Shown: positions 1 through 10,282 of the stretch, in pieces
Layout: the number at the start of each line of letters is the position of its first letter
Position numbering within the stretch: the stretch's first letter is position 1
Origin: Rhodanobacter sp. PCA2
GTDB taxonomy: Bacteria > Pseudomonadota > Gammaproteobacteria > Xanthomonadales > Rhodanobacteraceae
Assembly: GCF_013620825.1 (NCBI RefSeq)
Contig: NZ_NJIC01000009.1
Coordinates: forward strand, 241,866-305,865
Direction of reading: 5' to 3'
Length of the DNA: 64,000 nucleotides
Made by a program: the position numbers and the translations under genes
Notes under the pieces: generated by a model
Database searches by the model: none
The model's input: only the letters and a program-made list of their open reading frames with translations
Told to the model about the DNA's origin: nothing

Positions 1-716
1 CGCTGCGCGCCGTCCATGGTTTCCACGTAGAACAGCGCCAGCGCGCCGGAGCCGGCACCGGCGCCTTCGGGGCGCGCCAGCGCCAGGGCGGCCTCGCCGA
101 CCACGGCGGAGCTGAACCACTTGCGGCCATGCAGGCGCCACTGGCCATCGGCGCCCTGCCGCGCCACGGTTTCGGTGTGCCCCACATCCGAACCGCCGTG
201 CGTCTCGGTCATCCACTGGCCGCTGAGCCAGAACGTCGCGGCGTCGCGGCTGAGGAAATGCGGCAGCGCGCGCTCGATCAGTGCCCGGTTGCCGGAAGCC
301 TTCAGCGCGGTCGTCGCACCGTCGGTCATTGCCAGCGGGCAGGTGTAGAACTCGCTGGCCACGTGGTAGAGGTAGACGCGGGCGAATTCCTCCAGCCGCG
401 CGTGCTCGTGGTTCTCGTGGCCGCTGGCGAGCACCGCGTGGCGCGTGGTGAGCTGCGGCCCTTCCTGCCACGCGGCGGTCAGCTCGATGCGGTCGACGCG
501 CCGACCCCAGGCATCCCACTGCGTGAGCACCGGCTTGCGCCGCGTGGTCACGCCGGCCCGCTGCCACGCCATCAGCGCGTAGTCGCCCAGCGCATCGAGA
601 TCGGCATCCAGCGCGGCACGGCGCGAGGCGGGCAGGGCGCGGTCGAGCAGCGCATGCAGCAGGCGGTCGCTGCGCCACGGATGCGGCAGTTGCGGTGCGT
701 CTTGCAGGAATCCCAT
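1..716 (-). CDS. AidB-like acyl-CoA dehydrogenase family protein (3' end cut by window)
   Basis: Reading leftward from an ATG at 716, about 238 residues are visible and the frame runs off the window with no stop, so the C-terminal part is missing. The translation contains YTCPLAMTDGA and, further on, FWLSGQWMTETHGGSDVG, which is the flavin- and substrate-contacting stretch of the AidB branch of acyl-CoA dehydrogenases. HGRKWFSSAVV follows in the middle beta domain. Family members are soluble FAD flavoproteins; AidB itself belongs to the adaptive alkylation response, but most relatives have no proven substrate. Assignment to the family is secure; an AidB-type role is inference from the motif pattern. 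Confidence 0.85.
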   Translation of the reverse strand, partial: MGFLQDAPQLPHPWRSDRLLHALLDRALPASRRAALDADLDALGDYALMAWQRAGVTTRRKPVLTQWDAWGRRVDRIELTAAWQEGPQLTTRHAVLASGHENHEHARLEEFARVYLYHVASEFYTCPLAMTDGATTALKASGNRALIERALPHFLSRDAATFWLSGQWMTETHGGSDVGHTETVARQGADGQWRLHGRKWFSSAVVGEAALALARPEGAGAGSGALALFYVETMDGAQ

Positions 717-764
717 GGGCACTCCAGGCGTGGCCTGCCGAGGAAGATCTGATCTTGCCCGTCG

Positions 765-782
765 TTCCTGCCTTCGCAGGAA
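765..782. repeat. Short REP-like palindrome
   Basis: TTCCTGC and GCAGGAA flank a four-base loop, forming a perfect 7-bp stem between the acyl-CoA dehydrogenase start and the cupin gene end. The sequence resembles the scattered extragenic palindromes of Xanthomonadales. It could also end the cupin-side transcript, but no T-run follows on either strand. Confidence 0.45.
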
Positions 783-862
783 TGAGGAGCAATCAGTCGA
801 TCAATCAGACCTTCCCGAGGAGTATAGGCAAATGGCGGTGGCGTGCCGTGAAGCGTCCGGCC

Positions 863-1330
863 TCAGTCCGCCACGATCGCATCGAAATCCACCAGGTCAC
901 CCGCTTCGCCGCGCACGTACAGGCGCTTGCGGCGGTGCGGGTAGTCGCAGATGTCCTGTTCGAGGCGCTGGCCGGCCACCAGCAGCACGAGCGGGGCGTC
1001 GCTGGTGTTGGTGATGACGTGGGCGGGACCGTTGCGCGGGAAGCCGAGGAAATCGCCGGGGCCGATGGCGTGGCTCTGCTCGTCGATCAGCGCGTGCCCG
1101 TGTCCGGCCAGCACGTAGACGCACTCTTCCTCGTAGTGATGGACGTGGTATTCGCTGGAGTCGCGGCCCGGCGCCAGCTCGATGCGATGGAAGCCGAACC
1201 GGGTGAGGCCGGTGGCGTCGCCCAGCGACTTGCGCAGGCGCAGCGCGTTCGGGTTCAGCGGGTGGGGACTGGGCACCGCCTGCATGGCCTCGATGTCGGC
1301 GGCTTTCAGCAACGCGCGGGGCTGGTTCAT
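863..1330 (-). CDS. Cupin-domain protein
   Basis: 155 residues form a single small beta-barrel cupin. The first cupin motif is visible as HVHHYEEECVYVLAGHG near residues 63-79, supplying His/His/Glu ligands for a metal. The second motif is degenerate around GPAHVITNTSD near residue 105. The start ATG at 1330 is preceded by GGGAGA at a good ribosome-binding distance. No partner gene points to a substrate. Proteins of this shape include small sugar-modifying enzymes, dioxygenase-like proteins and ligand sensors, so only the fold is called. Confidence 0.85.
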   Translation of the reverse strand: MNQPRALLKAADIEAMQAVPSPHPLNPNALRLRKSLGDATGLTRFGFHRIELAPGRDSSEYHVHHYEEECVYVLAGHGHALIDEQSHAIGPGDFLGFPRNGPAHVITNTSDAPLVLLVAGQRLEQDICDYPHRRKRLYVRGEAGDLVDFDAIVAD

Positions 1331-1361
1331 GCGGGTCTCCCGGTCGGTGGATGAAGCGGCG

Positions 1362-2332
<971 letters not shown>

Positions 2333-2487
2333 TTAGTGTAGAAGCTATCCCGGCATTCGTTCGCCCGGGCGCGGGCCCGCAGGGCCGAAGCCGGAGTGCA
2401 GGGCGTCGCGGACGCCCGGCGGTCCCTTCTCGCGGAACCCCGTTCCGCCACGCCCGGCCCGAACGCAGCCGATTTTGCGAGCCACCC

Positions 2488-3762
2488 ATGAATCTGCGTT
2501 TCGATCGCGACCGCCTGCAGAGTTTCGGCCGCTTCCTGTGGCAGCGCTTCGTCGACGACAAGTGCTTCGAGACCGCCGGTGCGCTGTCCTACACCACGCT
2601 GGTGTCGCTGGTGCCGCTCACCGTGGCGGTGCTGACGATGTTCGCGGCGTTCCCGATGTTCGAGAACGCGCGCGAGACCCTGCTGAATTTCGTGTTCAGC
2701 AATTTCGTGCCGGCGGCGGGCGAGAAGGTGCAGGAGACGCTGCTGGCGTTCGCCACGAACGCGCGCAAGCTCACCGGCATCAGCATCCTGGTGATGCTGT
2801 TCAGCGCGCTCTCGATGATGGTGAGCATCGAGGACCGGCTGAACCGCATCTGGCGCGTGCACCAGCCGCGCGGCTGGGGCTCGCGGCTGCTGCTGTACTG
2901 GGCGGCGCTGACGCTGGGGCCGATCCTGGTGATGGGCGGCATCGTGCTCACTTCCTACGTCACCGCGATACCGATGCTGCAGGCCGCGAGCGGCCAGCTG
3001 ATGAGCATGGGCCAGCGCCTGCTGAGCACGCTGCCGTTCGTGGTGACCTTCGTCACGTTGTGGATGATGTACGTGCTGATCCCCAACAGCCGGGTGTCGC
3101 GCCGAAACGCGGCGATCGGCGCGCTGCTCGGCGCGCTGCTGTTCGAGATCGCGCGCTGGGGCTTCGCGCGCTTCGTGCAGCATGCGCAGACCTACCAGGA
3201 CATCTACGGCGCGCTGGCGGTGATCCCTATCTTCCTGCTGTGGATCTACCTGTCGTGGGTGATCGTGATCCTCGGCGCGTCGATTGCCGCATCGGTGTCG
3301 GCATTCGATTACCAGCCGCCCACCGAGACGCTGCCGGCCGGCGCCGAGTTCCTGGGCCTGCTGCTGGTGCTGCGGCACTTCATCGACGCGCAGCGTTGCG
3401 GCGCCAGCGTGGACCCGGCGTCGATCCGCGCGCGCGAGCCGCGCCTGAGCAGCGCCCGGGTGGCGGCGTATTTCGACGATCTGCAGCGCGCCGACCTGAT
3501 CCAGCGCGGCGAGTCCGGCGGCTGGCTGCTCAGTCGCAGCCTGGATACCGCCGACCTGCTGCGCGTGTATCGGCACAGCGACTACCGCCTGCCGCTGCAA
3601 CCGACGCAGGAGGCGACGACGCTGGGCCTGCAACTGCCGCGGGAGCTGCTGGCGATGCTGGCCGAACTTGCCGCCGCCTTGCGTTCCACGCTGGCGACGC
3701 CGCTGGGCCAAGTCTTTCCGGTGAGCGCCGGAACCCCCGAACCACAGGATCATTCCGCATGA
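2488..3762 (+). CDS. YihY family inner-membrane protein (BrkB-like)
   Basis: The ATG at 2488 is the first that leaves a normal N-terminus (MNLRFDRDRLQSFGRFLWQRF), giving 424 residues. Roughly residues 30-280 hold six hydrophobic helices with the family landmarks FETAGALSYTTLVSLVPL and SIEDRLNRIWRVHQPRGW. The last 140 residues are soluble and look like a winged-helix domain. YihY/BrkB proteins were once called ribonuclease BN by mistake; their real role is unknown, perhaps transport. The stop overlaps the next start (ATGA), linking it to the thioredoxin-like gene. Confidence 0.9.
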   Translation: MNLRFDRDRLQSFGRFLWQRFVDDKCFETAGALSYTTLVSLVPLTVAVLTMFAAFPMFENARETLLNFVFSNFVPAAGEKVQETLLAFATNARKLTGISILVMLFSALSMMVSIEDRLNRIWRVHQPRGWGSRLLLYWAALTLGPILVMGGIVLTSYVTAIPMLQAASGQLMSMGQRLLSTLPFVVTFVTLWMMYVLIPNSRVSRRNAAIGALLGALLFEIARWGFARFVQHAQTYQDIYGALAVIPIFLLWIYLSWVIVILGASIAASVSAFDYQPPTETLPAGAEFLGLLLVLRHFIDAQRCGASVDPASIRAREPRLSSARVAAYFDDLQRADLIQRGESGGWLLSRSLDTADLLRVYRHSDYRLPLQPTQEATTLGLQLPRELLAMLAELAAALRSTLATPLGQVFPVSAGTPEPQDHSA

Positions 3763-4238
3763 ACAGATTCCTTCGCCTTGCCGCGCTGCTGTTGCCGCTG
3801 GCGTTGCTGGGCACGGCGCAAGCCGCGATGCCCGCGTATCCGTCCATCCGCGTCACCACGCTGGACGGCAAGCCCTACGACCTCGCCGCGCAGCGCGGGC
3901 ACTGGGTGATCGTGAATTTCTGGGCCACCTGGTGCGTGCCGTGCATCGCGGAGATGCCGGAACTCTCGCATTACGTGGCCACGCACCCGAACGTGCGCGC
4001 GATCGGTCTGGCCTACGAGGACAGCGAGGCCGCCGACATCCAGGCCTTCCTCAAGAAGCACCCGGTGTCGTATCCCGTCGCCCAGGTCACGCTGGACAAG
4101 CCGCTGAAGGATTTCGACGAACCGCGCGGCCTGCCCACCACCTGGCTGATCGCGCCGGACGGCACGGTGGCGACACACTTCATCGGCCCGATCGATGCCG
4201 CCAGGCTGGATGCGGCGATCGGCGCGGGCAAGCGCTGA
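3759..4238 (+). CDS. Secreted TlpA-like thiol:disulfide thioredoxin
   Basis: 159 residues. An N-terminal signal sequence (hydrophobic core at residues 7-19, cleavage near AQA) is followed by a thioredoxin fold of the TlpA/ResA/DsbE group. The active site is WCVPC, with cysteines 59 and 62 after FWAT, and the cis-Pro loop is GLPTTW. Such proteins act in the periplasm as reductants of cytochrome c or metal-site cysteines. No cytochrome maturation genes lie nearby, so the substrate is unknown. The start overlaps the yihY-type gene and the stop overlaps the acylphosphatase start by one base (TGATG). Confidence 0.9.
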   Translation: MNRFLRLAALLLPLALLGTAQAAMPAYPSIRVTTLDGKPYDLAAQRGHWVIVNFWATWCVPCIAEMPELSHYVATHPNVRAIGLAYEDSEAADIQAFLKKHPVSYPVAQVTLDKPLKDFDEPRGLPTTWLIAPDGTVATHFIGPIDAARLDAAIGAGKR

Positions 4239-4504
4239 TGCCGGCAGCGCGCTTCCTCGTCGCAGGCAAGGTGCAGGGCGTGTTCTTCCGCGCCAGCGCG
4301 CGCGAAGAGGCGCTGCAGCTTGGGCTGACGGGCCATGCGCGCAATCGCGCCGACGGTTCCGTGGAAGTGCTGGCCCAGGGCGAGCCCGGCGCGCTGGCCG
4401 AACTGGAACGCTGGCTGCGCCATGGGCCGCCCCTGGCCCGCGTCGAATCGCTGACGCGGGAAGACCTGGCGGAACAGCCGTTGCACGGTTTCGGCATCGG
4501 CTGA
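4238..4504 (+). CDS. acyP: Acylphosphatase
   Basis: The 88-residue protein is the usual acylphosphatase size. The phosphate-binding loop GKVQGVFFR carries the catalytic arginine (Arg18), and Asn36 in HARNRADGSVEV is the water-positioning asparagine. It hydrolyses carboxyl-phosphate bonds such as that of 1,3-bisphosphoglycerate. As last gene of a tightly overlapping three-gene unit with the TlpA-like and YihY-like genes it is probably made with them, although no functional link is evident. Confidence 0.92.
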   Translation: MPAARFLVAGKVQGVFFRASAREEALQLGLTGHARNRADGSVEVLAQGEPGALAELERWLRHGPPLARVESLTREDLAEQPLHGFGIG

Positions 4505-4514
4505 AGCCGCGCGT

Positions 4515-5285
4515 TCAATACACCTGCGGCACCCGCAACGCCCGCGCGGTGACGCGTTCGCTCCTGGGTTTGCCGTGCAGCTTCGCCAGCTTCACCTTGG
4601 GCGCCTCCACGTCGGTGTTCGGCAACTGGTCGATCAGGTGGCGGATCAGGTTCAGGCGGCCGAGCTTCTGGTCGTTGTAGTCGGCCACGAACCACGGCGC
4701 GTTCGGCGCATGCGTGCGCTCGATCATGCGGTCGCGCAGCTTGCCCATCTCGGCGTACTTGTCGCGCCCGGCGATATCCACCGGCGACAGCTTCCAGCGT
4801 TTCAGCGGATCGTCGGCGCGTTCGGCGAAGCGTTGCTCCTGCTGCTCCTGGTCCACCGCCAGCCAGTACTTGAGCAGGATGATGCCGTCGTCGGTGAGCA
4901 GCTTCTCGAACACCGGCGCGGCCTCCAGGAAGCGCTCGGTGTCCGCCTTGCTGCAGAAGCCCATGGCCGGCTCGACCACGCCGCGGTTGTACCAGCTGCG
5001 GTCGAACAGCACCATTTCGCCGGGGTTGGGCAGGTGCGCGACGTAGCGCTGGAAATACCACTGCCCGGCTTCCCGCTCGCTGGGCTTGGACAGCGCCACC
5101 ACGCGGTAGCCGCGGGTGTCGATGGACTCGGTGATCGCCTTGATCGTGCCGCCCTTGCCGGCGGTGTCGCGGCCTTCGAAGATCACCAGCAGGCGCTTGC
5201 CGCTGGTGTGCAGCCAGCGCTGCACGCCCAGCAATTCGATCTGCAGCGCCTCGAGTTGCTTCCGGTAGTTCGTGGTCTTGGCCAT
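4515..5285 (-). CDS. ppk2: Polyphosphate kinase 2 family protein
   Basis: 256 residues form a P-loop kinase of the PPK2 family. Walker A is GRDTAGKGG (residues 38-46) and Walker B/lid is LFDRSWYNRGVVEPAMGFC. KRWKLSPVDIAGRDKY in the C-terminal third is also typical. PPK2 enzymes move phosphate between inorganic polyphosphate and nucleotides. The single-domain size and motif spelling resemble class I members, which favour making nucleoside triphosphate from the diphosphate, but class cannot be fixed by eye. AGGAG precedes the ATG at 5285. The gene ends 10 bases from the convergent acylphosphatase gene. Confidence 0.92.
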   Translation of the reverse strand: MAKTTNYRKQLEALQIELLGVQRWLHTSGKRLLVIFEGRDTAGKGGTIKAITESIDTRGYRVVALSKPSEREAGQWYFQRYVAHLPNPGEMVLFDRSWYNRGVVEPAMGFCSKADTERFLEAAPVFEKLLTDDGIILLKYWLAVDQEQQEQRFAERADDPLKRWKLSPVDIAGRDKYAEMGKLRDRMIERTHAPNAPWFVADYNDQKLGRLNLIRHLIDQLPNTDVEAPKVKLAKLHGKPRSERVTARALRVPQVY

Positions 5286-5346
5286 GCGCGACGCTCCTGC
5301 GGAAGGTCGGGGCAGTATAGGCCGCGCGCTCGCGCGCGACGGCGGC

Positions 5347-6426
5347 TCAGCCGCCGGCCAGCGCCTTCAACTCGTCCGCCTGCGCCTCGCGGGCCAGCGC
5401 GTCGAACAGTTCGTCCAGCTCGCCTTCCATGATCTGCGGCAGGTCGTGCAGCTCCAGCCCGATGCGGTGGTCGGTGACCAGGTTGTCCTTGTAGCGGTAG
5501 GTGCGGATGCGCTGGCTGCGGTCGCCGGTGCCGACCTGCAGGCGGCGCTGCTGCGCCTGCGCGTGGCTCTGCTTCTCGCGTTCGGCGTCGAGCAGGCGGG
5601 CCTTCAGCAGGCTCATGGCGCGGGCGCGATTCTTGTGCTGGCTGCGCTCGTCCTGGCATTCCACCACCGTGCCGGTGGGCAGGTGGGTGATGCGGATCGC
5701 CGAGTCGGTCTTGTTGACGTGCTGGCCGCCGGCGCCGGAAGCGCGGAACGTGTCGATCTTCAGGTCCGCCGGATTGATCGCCACGTCCTCGATCTCGTCC
5801 ATCTCCGGCAGCACCGCGACCGTGGCCGTCGACGTATGGATGCGCCCCTGCGCCTCGGTCGCCGGCACGCGCTTCACGCAATGCGCGCCGGATTCGAACT
5901 TCAGCCGCGAATACGCGCCCTGGCCGTCGATGCGCGCGACGATCTCCTTGTAGCCGCCGTGCTCGCCTGCGTGTTCGCTGAGGATTTCCACCTGCCAGCG
6001 CCGGCGCTCGGCATGGCGCGCGTACATGCGGAACAGGTCGCCGGCGAAGATCGCCGCCTCGTCGCCGCCGGTGCCCGCGCGCACTTCGAGGTAGAGGTTG
6101 GCCTCGTCGCGCGGGTCCTTCGGCAGCAGCAGGACTTGCAGTTCGCCGTCGAGTTCGGCCAGGCGCCGCTCCAGCCGCGCGATGTCGTCGGCGGCCATGT
6201 CGGCCAGTTCGGGATCGTCCAGCATCGCGCGTGCCTCGGCCAGTTCGCGCGTGGCGGCCGCGTGCTCGCGCAGCGCGGCGGCCACGGGTTCGAGCTGGGC
6301 GTATTCGCGCGACAGCTCGCGGAAGCGCGCGCCGCCGGCGAGCACGTCGGGCTGGGCCAGCAGCAGGCCGATCTCCTCGTGGCGTTCGGCGAGGGTTTCG
6401 AGTTTGCGGTGGATGGATGGCGTCAT
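5347..6426 (-). CDS. prfA: Peptide chain release factor 1
   Basis: 359 residues. PAT at 188-190 is the stop-codon reading tripeptide of RF1 (UAA/UAG), as opposed to SPF in RF2. [15 protein letters not shown] contains the universal GGQ at 233-235 that triggers peptidyl-tRNA hydrolysis. The ATG at 6426 is preferred to an in-frame GTG two codons upstream because family members begin near MTPSI. It lies 81 bases downstream of hemA on the same strand, the conserved hemA-prfA arrangement. The methyltransferase gene prmC, which often follows, is absent here. Confidence 0.96.
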   Translation of the reverse strand: MTPSIHRKLETLAERHEEIGLLLAQPDVLAGGARFRELSREYAQLEPVAAALREHAAATRELAEARAMLDDPELADMAADDIARLERRLAELDGELQVLLLPKDPRDEANLYLEVRAGTGGDEAAIFAGDLFRMYARHAERRRWQVEILSEHAGEHGGYKEIVARIDGQGAYSRLKFESGAHCVKRVPATEAQGRIHTSTATVAVLPEMDEIEDVAINPADLKIDTFRASGAGGQHVNKTDSAIRITHLPTGTVVECQDERSQHKNRARAMSLLKARLLDAEREKQSHAQAQQRRLQVGTGDRSQRIRTYRYKDNLVTDHRIGLELHDLPQIMEGELDELFDALAREAQADELKALAGG

Positions 6427-6507
6427 GGGCACGAGGCGGGAAGCGGGAACGGAACGGCCGACGGGGCGGCCGCGCGAGACGCAGGAGGCGGCAGCCAGCC
6501 GCCCTCG

Positions 6508-7785
6508 CTAGACCTTCCGCGTTTCCGGGTCTTCCTCGTCCAGGCCGTACAGGCGGCCGGCCGCGTGCAGCAGGTCCAGGTCGCCGGACAGCGCGGCTTC
6601 GCGCAGGCGCGCGCTGGGGTGGTGCAACAGCTTGTTGGTGAGCGTGTGGGCGAGGAAGCCCAGCGCTTCCTCGGGCGACTTGCCGCGCGCAAGCATGGCG
6701 CGGGCCTTGTCCAGCACCTCGTCGCGATAGCCCTCCGCGTGCTGGCGCAGGTCCAGCGCCGGATTGTGCAGGGTGAGCGCGCGGCGCCAGGCCATGTAGC
6801 GGTCCACCTGCAGGTCGATGATGGCGTCGGCTTCGCGCGCGGCGGCGGCGCGCGAGCGGCGGTTGTCGTCGATCACCTGCTGCAGGTCGTCGATGCCGTA
6901 GAGGTAGATGTCGGGCAGCTCGGCCACCGAGGGCTCGATGTCGCGCGGCACGGCGATGTCCACCAGGAACATCGGCTTGCGCCGGCGCGCGGCCAGCGCC
7001 TGCTCGACCATCGCGCGGGTCAACACGGGCTGGCGCGCGGCGGTGGAGGAGATCACCACGTCGGCCTCGGCCAGGTGCTGCGGCAGGTCGGCCAGCGCGA
7101 CCGCGTAGCCGCCGTAGCGGCCGGCGAGGTCCTGCGCGGTTTCCAGCGTGCGGTTCGCCACGATCAGCCGGCGCGCCTGCTTGTCGGCGAGGTGGCGCGC
7201 GGCCAGTTCGATGGTGTCGCCGGCGCCGATCAGCAGCACGCAGGCCTCGCGCAGGTCGGCGAACACCTGCTCGGCGAGGCGCACCGCGGTGAACGCGACC
7301 GACACGGTGTGCGCGCCGATCCGGGTTTCCGTGCGCACCCGCTTGGCGACCGCGAAGGTGTGCTGCAGCAGGCGGTCCAGCGGCGCCTTCAGCGTGTGCG
7401 CCTCGCGCGCGAGCTGGTAGGCGTCCTTCACCTGGCCGAGGATCTGCGGTTCGCCGAGCACCATCGAATCCAGTCCGGTGGCGACGCGGAACAGGTGGCG
7501 CGCCGCGTTCTGCTCGTCGTGGCGGTACAGGAACTCGTCCAGCTTGCCGGGAGTCAGACGGTGATGGCGGTTCAGCCATGCCTGCGGCAACTGCTCGGCG
7601 CCGGCGGCCACGCTCACGTACAGCTCGGTACGGTTGCAGGTGGACAGGATCATCGCCTCTTCCACGCCGGGTTCGCGCTGCAGCTCGTACAACGCGGCGG
7701 TGGTGGCTTCGGGGTCGAACGCCACCTGTTCGCGCAGGGTGACCGGCGCGGTGAGGTGGTTGAGCCCGAGGGCGACGAGAGGCAT
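6508..7785 (-). CDS. hemA: Glutamyl-tRNA reductase
   Basis: 425 residues. The catalytic nucleophile is Cys50 in STCNRTELY. The NADPH-binding domain has the glycine-rich loop [17 protein letters not shown] near residue 190, and the C-terminal helices form the dimerisation domain. The enzyme reduces Glu-tRNAGlu to glutamate-1-semialdehyde, the committed step of C5 tetrapyrrole synthesis. Length and motif order are normal. It is divergent from the TPR lipoprotein gene, with 148 bases between starts that must hold both promoters; I could not identify a convincing -10/-35 pair there. Confidence 0.97.
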   Translation of the reverse strand: MPLVALGLNHLTAPVTLREQVAFDPEATTAALYELQREPGVEEAMILSTCNRTELYVSVAAGAEQLPQAWLNRHHRLTPGKLDEFLYRHDEQNAARHLFRVATGLDSMVLGEPQILGQVKDAYQLAREAHTLKAPLDRLLQHTFAVAKRVRTETRIGAHTVSVAFTAVRLAEQVFADLREACVLLIGAGDTIELAARHLADKQARRLIVANRTLETAQDLAGRYGGYAVALADLPQHLAEADVVISSTAARQPVLTRAMVEQALAARRRKPMFLVDIAVPRDIEPSVAELPDIYLYGIDDLQQVIDDNRRSRAAAAREADAIIDLQVDRYMAWRRALTLHNPALDLRQHAEGYRDEVLDKARAMLARGKSPEEALGFLAHTLTNKLLHHPSARLREAALSGDLDLLHAAGRLYGLDEEDPETRKV

Positions 7786-7933
7786 GGCTGGGCGAAGGTT
7801 CCGGCGGATGTCTGGCGGCGTAGGCTAAGCTTGTCGTCGAGGCGCCGCGGACATGGACGCGGTCGTGGCAGGATGGGCAGAGTACGGACAGACGGTGGTC
7901 AGTGTGCGAAGCAGGCGTTGCGGATTCAAGCAG

Positions 7934-9652
7934 ATGCGGCATTTTACGGCAGCCGCGGCGCTGATGCTCGGCCTGGCCGGCTGTGCCCAGGCGCCGCTGC
8001 GGCAACCCGCCGCCCAGCCGGCCGCCGCGCCCGTCCAGCCGATGGCGCGGATGACGGTGGCGACCCCGGACGAGGACCACGACCTGCTGGCGCAACTGCT
8101 GGCCGGCGAAATGGCGCTGGGCCGGAGCGACCTCGAGGCCGCGGCGCGGTATTACGGCAAGGCGATGGCGCTGAGCGACGATCCCGCCGTGGCCGAGCAT
8201 GCCGCGATGCTGGCGATCGCGGTGCACGACGATGCGGCCACCGGACGCGCGCTGGACCGCTGGCAGGCGCTGGGCGCCAAGCCGGCGGGAATGGCGCAGG
8301 CGCGCGCCCAGCTCGCACTGAACCGCGGCGACACCGCCGAGGCGCAGCGCCAGTTGAAGATACTCACGGACAGCCACCACAAGGACGCCTGGCGCGGCTT
8401 CGGCCAGGTGCTGCTGGGCGCACGCGACCAGGCTCAGGCCGGGCAGTTGCTGGAGGCGCTGGCCACCCCGCAGCGCCTGCCGGCCGATCCGCAGGCCTGG
8501 CTGGCGATGAGCGAACTGGGCGACAAGCTGGGCCGCCACGCCTACGCGCAGCGCATCGCGGACGCCGCGATGACGCGCTTCCGCAGCAATGCCGAGGTCT
8601 ACGCCTGGGCAGCGCAGATGAAGGCCCGTAACGGCGACGCCAAGGGCGCGCGCGAGCTGCTGCAGCAAGCCATCGCGAAGTCCCCCGACAACGTGCACCT
8701 GCGCCTGGTCTACGCCAGCATGCTCAGCACGGCCGGCGACTACGCGGCCGCCGCGAAGCTGCTGGACCACGGCCCGCAGAACGCCGACACCTACCAGTTG
8801 CGCGCCGCATTGGCCGCGCGCAGCAACGACACCAGGACGCTGGCCGGGCTGTACCGCCAGTTGCAGCAGGCGACGCCCCGCGTGCGCGCGCAGAACGCGT
8901 TCCTGCTGGGCCAGCTCGCCGAGATGCAGCATCGCGGCGCCGAGGCGCTGGCCTGGTACGGCCAGGTCGGCGACGACGACCCGCACGCGTTCGACGCCGA
9001 CCTGCGCAGCGCCGTGCTGCTGCAGGCACAGGGCAAGAGCGCCGAGGCCCACGAGCTGCTGGGGCAGTTGCAGCTGGACTACCTGGACCAGCCGACCCGG
9101 TTGCGCCAGGCCTACCAGCTCGACGCCGAGCTCTACATGCGCGAGCAGCGCTACCCGCAGGCGGTCGAGGCGTTCACCCGTGCGCTGCAGGTGGTGCCGA
9201 ACGATCCGGGCCTGCTGTACGGCCGCGGCCTGGCCTACGCCGAGGCCGACCAGACCGATCTCGCGGTGCAGGACTTCCGCAGCCTGCTCAAGCTCAAGCC
9301 GGACGACATCGACGCCAGCAACGCGCTGGGCTACACGCTGGCCGACGCGGGCCGCGACCTGCCCGAGGCGGAGCAGCTGATCGGCAAGGCGCGCGCCGCC
9401 CGGCCGAACGATCCCGCGATCGCCGACTCCTGGGGCTGGCTGCAGTACCGGCTGGGCCATCTGGACCAGGCGGTGCAGGCGCTGCGCGTCGCGTGGCAGG
9501 CGGCCAAGGACGCCGACGTGGGCGTGCACCTGGGCGAGGTGCTCTGGAAACAGGGCGACCACCAGGACGCGCAGCACGTGTTCGACGAGGTGCACAAGAT
9601 CGATCCGCACAACGCCAGCCTGCAAAGCACCTTGAAGCGGCTGCATCCATGA
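7934..9652 (+). CDS. Tetratricopeptide-repeat lipoprotein
   Basis: The ATG at 7934 is chosen over upstream in-frame codons because it begins a lipoprotein signal peptide: basic n-region, hydrophobic core and lipobox LAGC with Cys17. The 572-residue protein then consists of helical TPR-type repeats; clear units include AVEAFTRALQVVPNDPGLLYG and the following EADQTDLAVQDF, plus a C-terminal set around YRLGHLDQAVQALR. TPRs bind partner proteins. Its stop overlaps the lolB start (ATGA), and a TPR lipoprotein gene in front of lolB is standard in Xanthomonadales, so a role in the cell envelope is likely but unproven. Confidence 0.9.
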   Translation: MRHFTAAAALMLGLAGCAQAPLRQPAAQPAAAPVQPMARMTVATPDEDHDLLAQLLAGEMALGRSDLEAAARYYGKAMALSDDPAVAEHAAMLAIAVHDDAATGRALDRWQALGAKPAGMAQARAQLALNRGDTAEAQRQLKILTDSHHKDAWRGFGQVLLGARDQAQAGQLLEALATPQRLPADPQAWLAMSELGDKLGRHAYAQRIADAAMTRFRSNAEVYAWAAQMKARNGDAKGARELLQQAIAKSPDNVHLRLVYASMLSTAGDYAAAAKLLDHGPQNADTYQLRAALAARSNDTRTLAGLYRQLQQATPRVRAQNAFLLGQLAEMQHRGAEALAWYGQVGDDDPHAFDADLRSAVLLQAQGKSAEAHELLGQLQLDYLDQPTRLRQAYQLDAELYMREQRYPQAVEAFTRALQVVPNDPGLLYGRGLAYAEADQTDLAVQDFRSLLKLKPDDIDASNALGYTLADAGRDLPEAEQLIGKARAARPNDPAIADSWGWLQYRLGHLDQAVQALRVAWQAAKDADVGVHLGEVLWKQGDHQDAQHVFDEVHKIDPHNASLQSTLKRLHP

Positions 9653-10254
9653 AGCGTTCCTTTCGATTCCTCGCGGCGGCGCTGCCGCTGCTGCTCGCCG
9701 CCTGTGCGCCGCAGCTCGTGCGCATCAAGGGCGATGCCGCCCTGCTCGATGCGCAGGCCGCGCGCGAACAGGCGCTGGCGCACACCGACCACTGGACGCT
9801 GGAAGGCCGGCTCGGCGTGTCCGACGGCCGCGACGGCGGCAGCGGCGGCTTCACCTGGACCCAGGACGGGGACAGCTACCGCTTCGTGTTCCGCACGCCG
9901 ATCACCGGCCGCAGCTTCGAGCTCAGCGGCAGCCCCGGCAGCGCGCTGTTGCAGGGGCTGGACGGCGGCCCGCTGCAGGGCCCGGACGCCGAGGCGCTGA
10001 TGCGCCGCGCGCTGGGCTGGGAGGTGCCGCTGCACGACCTGCGCGCCTGGGTACTGGGCCTGCGCGCGGACAGCGGCCCGGCCGAACTGGCGTTCGGCGA
10101 CAACCGCCTGCCGTCGCTGCTGCAGCAGGACGGCTGGGCGGTGGACTACCGTGCGTGGGACACCGCCCGCCAACCGCCGCTGCCCACCACCATCTTCGCC
10201 TCGCGGCCGCCGTACAAGGTGCGGCTGTCGGTGGAGAACTGGACGATCCGCTAG
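9649..10254 (+). CDS. lolB: Outer-membrane lipoprotein receptor LolB
   Basis: 201 residues with a lipoprotein signal ending LLAAC (Cys19). [22 protein letters not shown] and [12 protein letters not shown] are LolB barrel strands, and the C-terminus [20 protein letters not shown] with [13 protein letters not shown] is the family ending. LolB accepts lipoproteins from periplasmic LolA and inserts them into the outer membrane. The gene sits between the TPR lipoprotein gene and ispE, the usual neighbourhood in gammaproteobacteria, where hemA, lolB, ispE and prs cluster. Confidence 0.93.
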   Translation: MKRSFRFLAAALPLLLAACAPQLVRIKGDAALLDAQAAREQALAHTDHWTLEGRLGVSDGRDGGSGGFTWTQDGDSYRFVFRTPITGRSFELSGSPGSALLQGLDGGPLQGPDAEALMRRALGWEVPLHDLRAWVLGLRADSGPAELAFGDNRLPSLLQQDGWAVDYRAWDTARQPPLPTTIFASRPPYKVRLSVENWTIR

Positions 10255-10282
10255 ACTGCGCGGCCCGCCAGGGTTTCCCAGC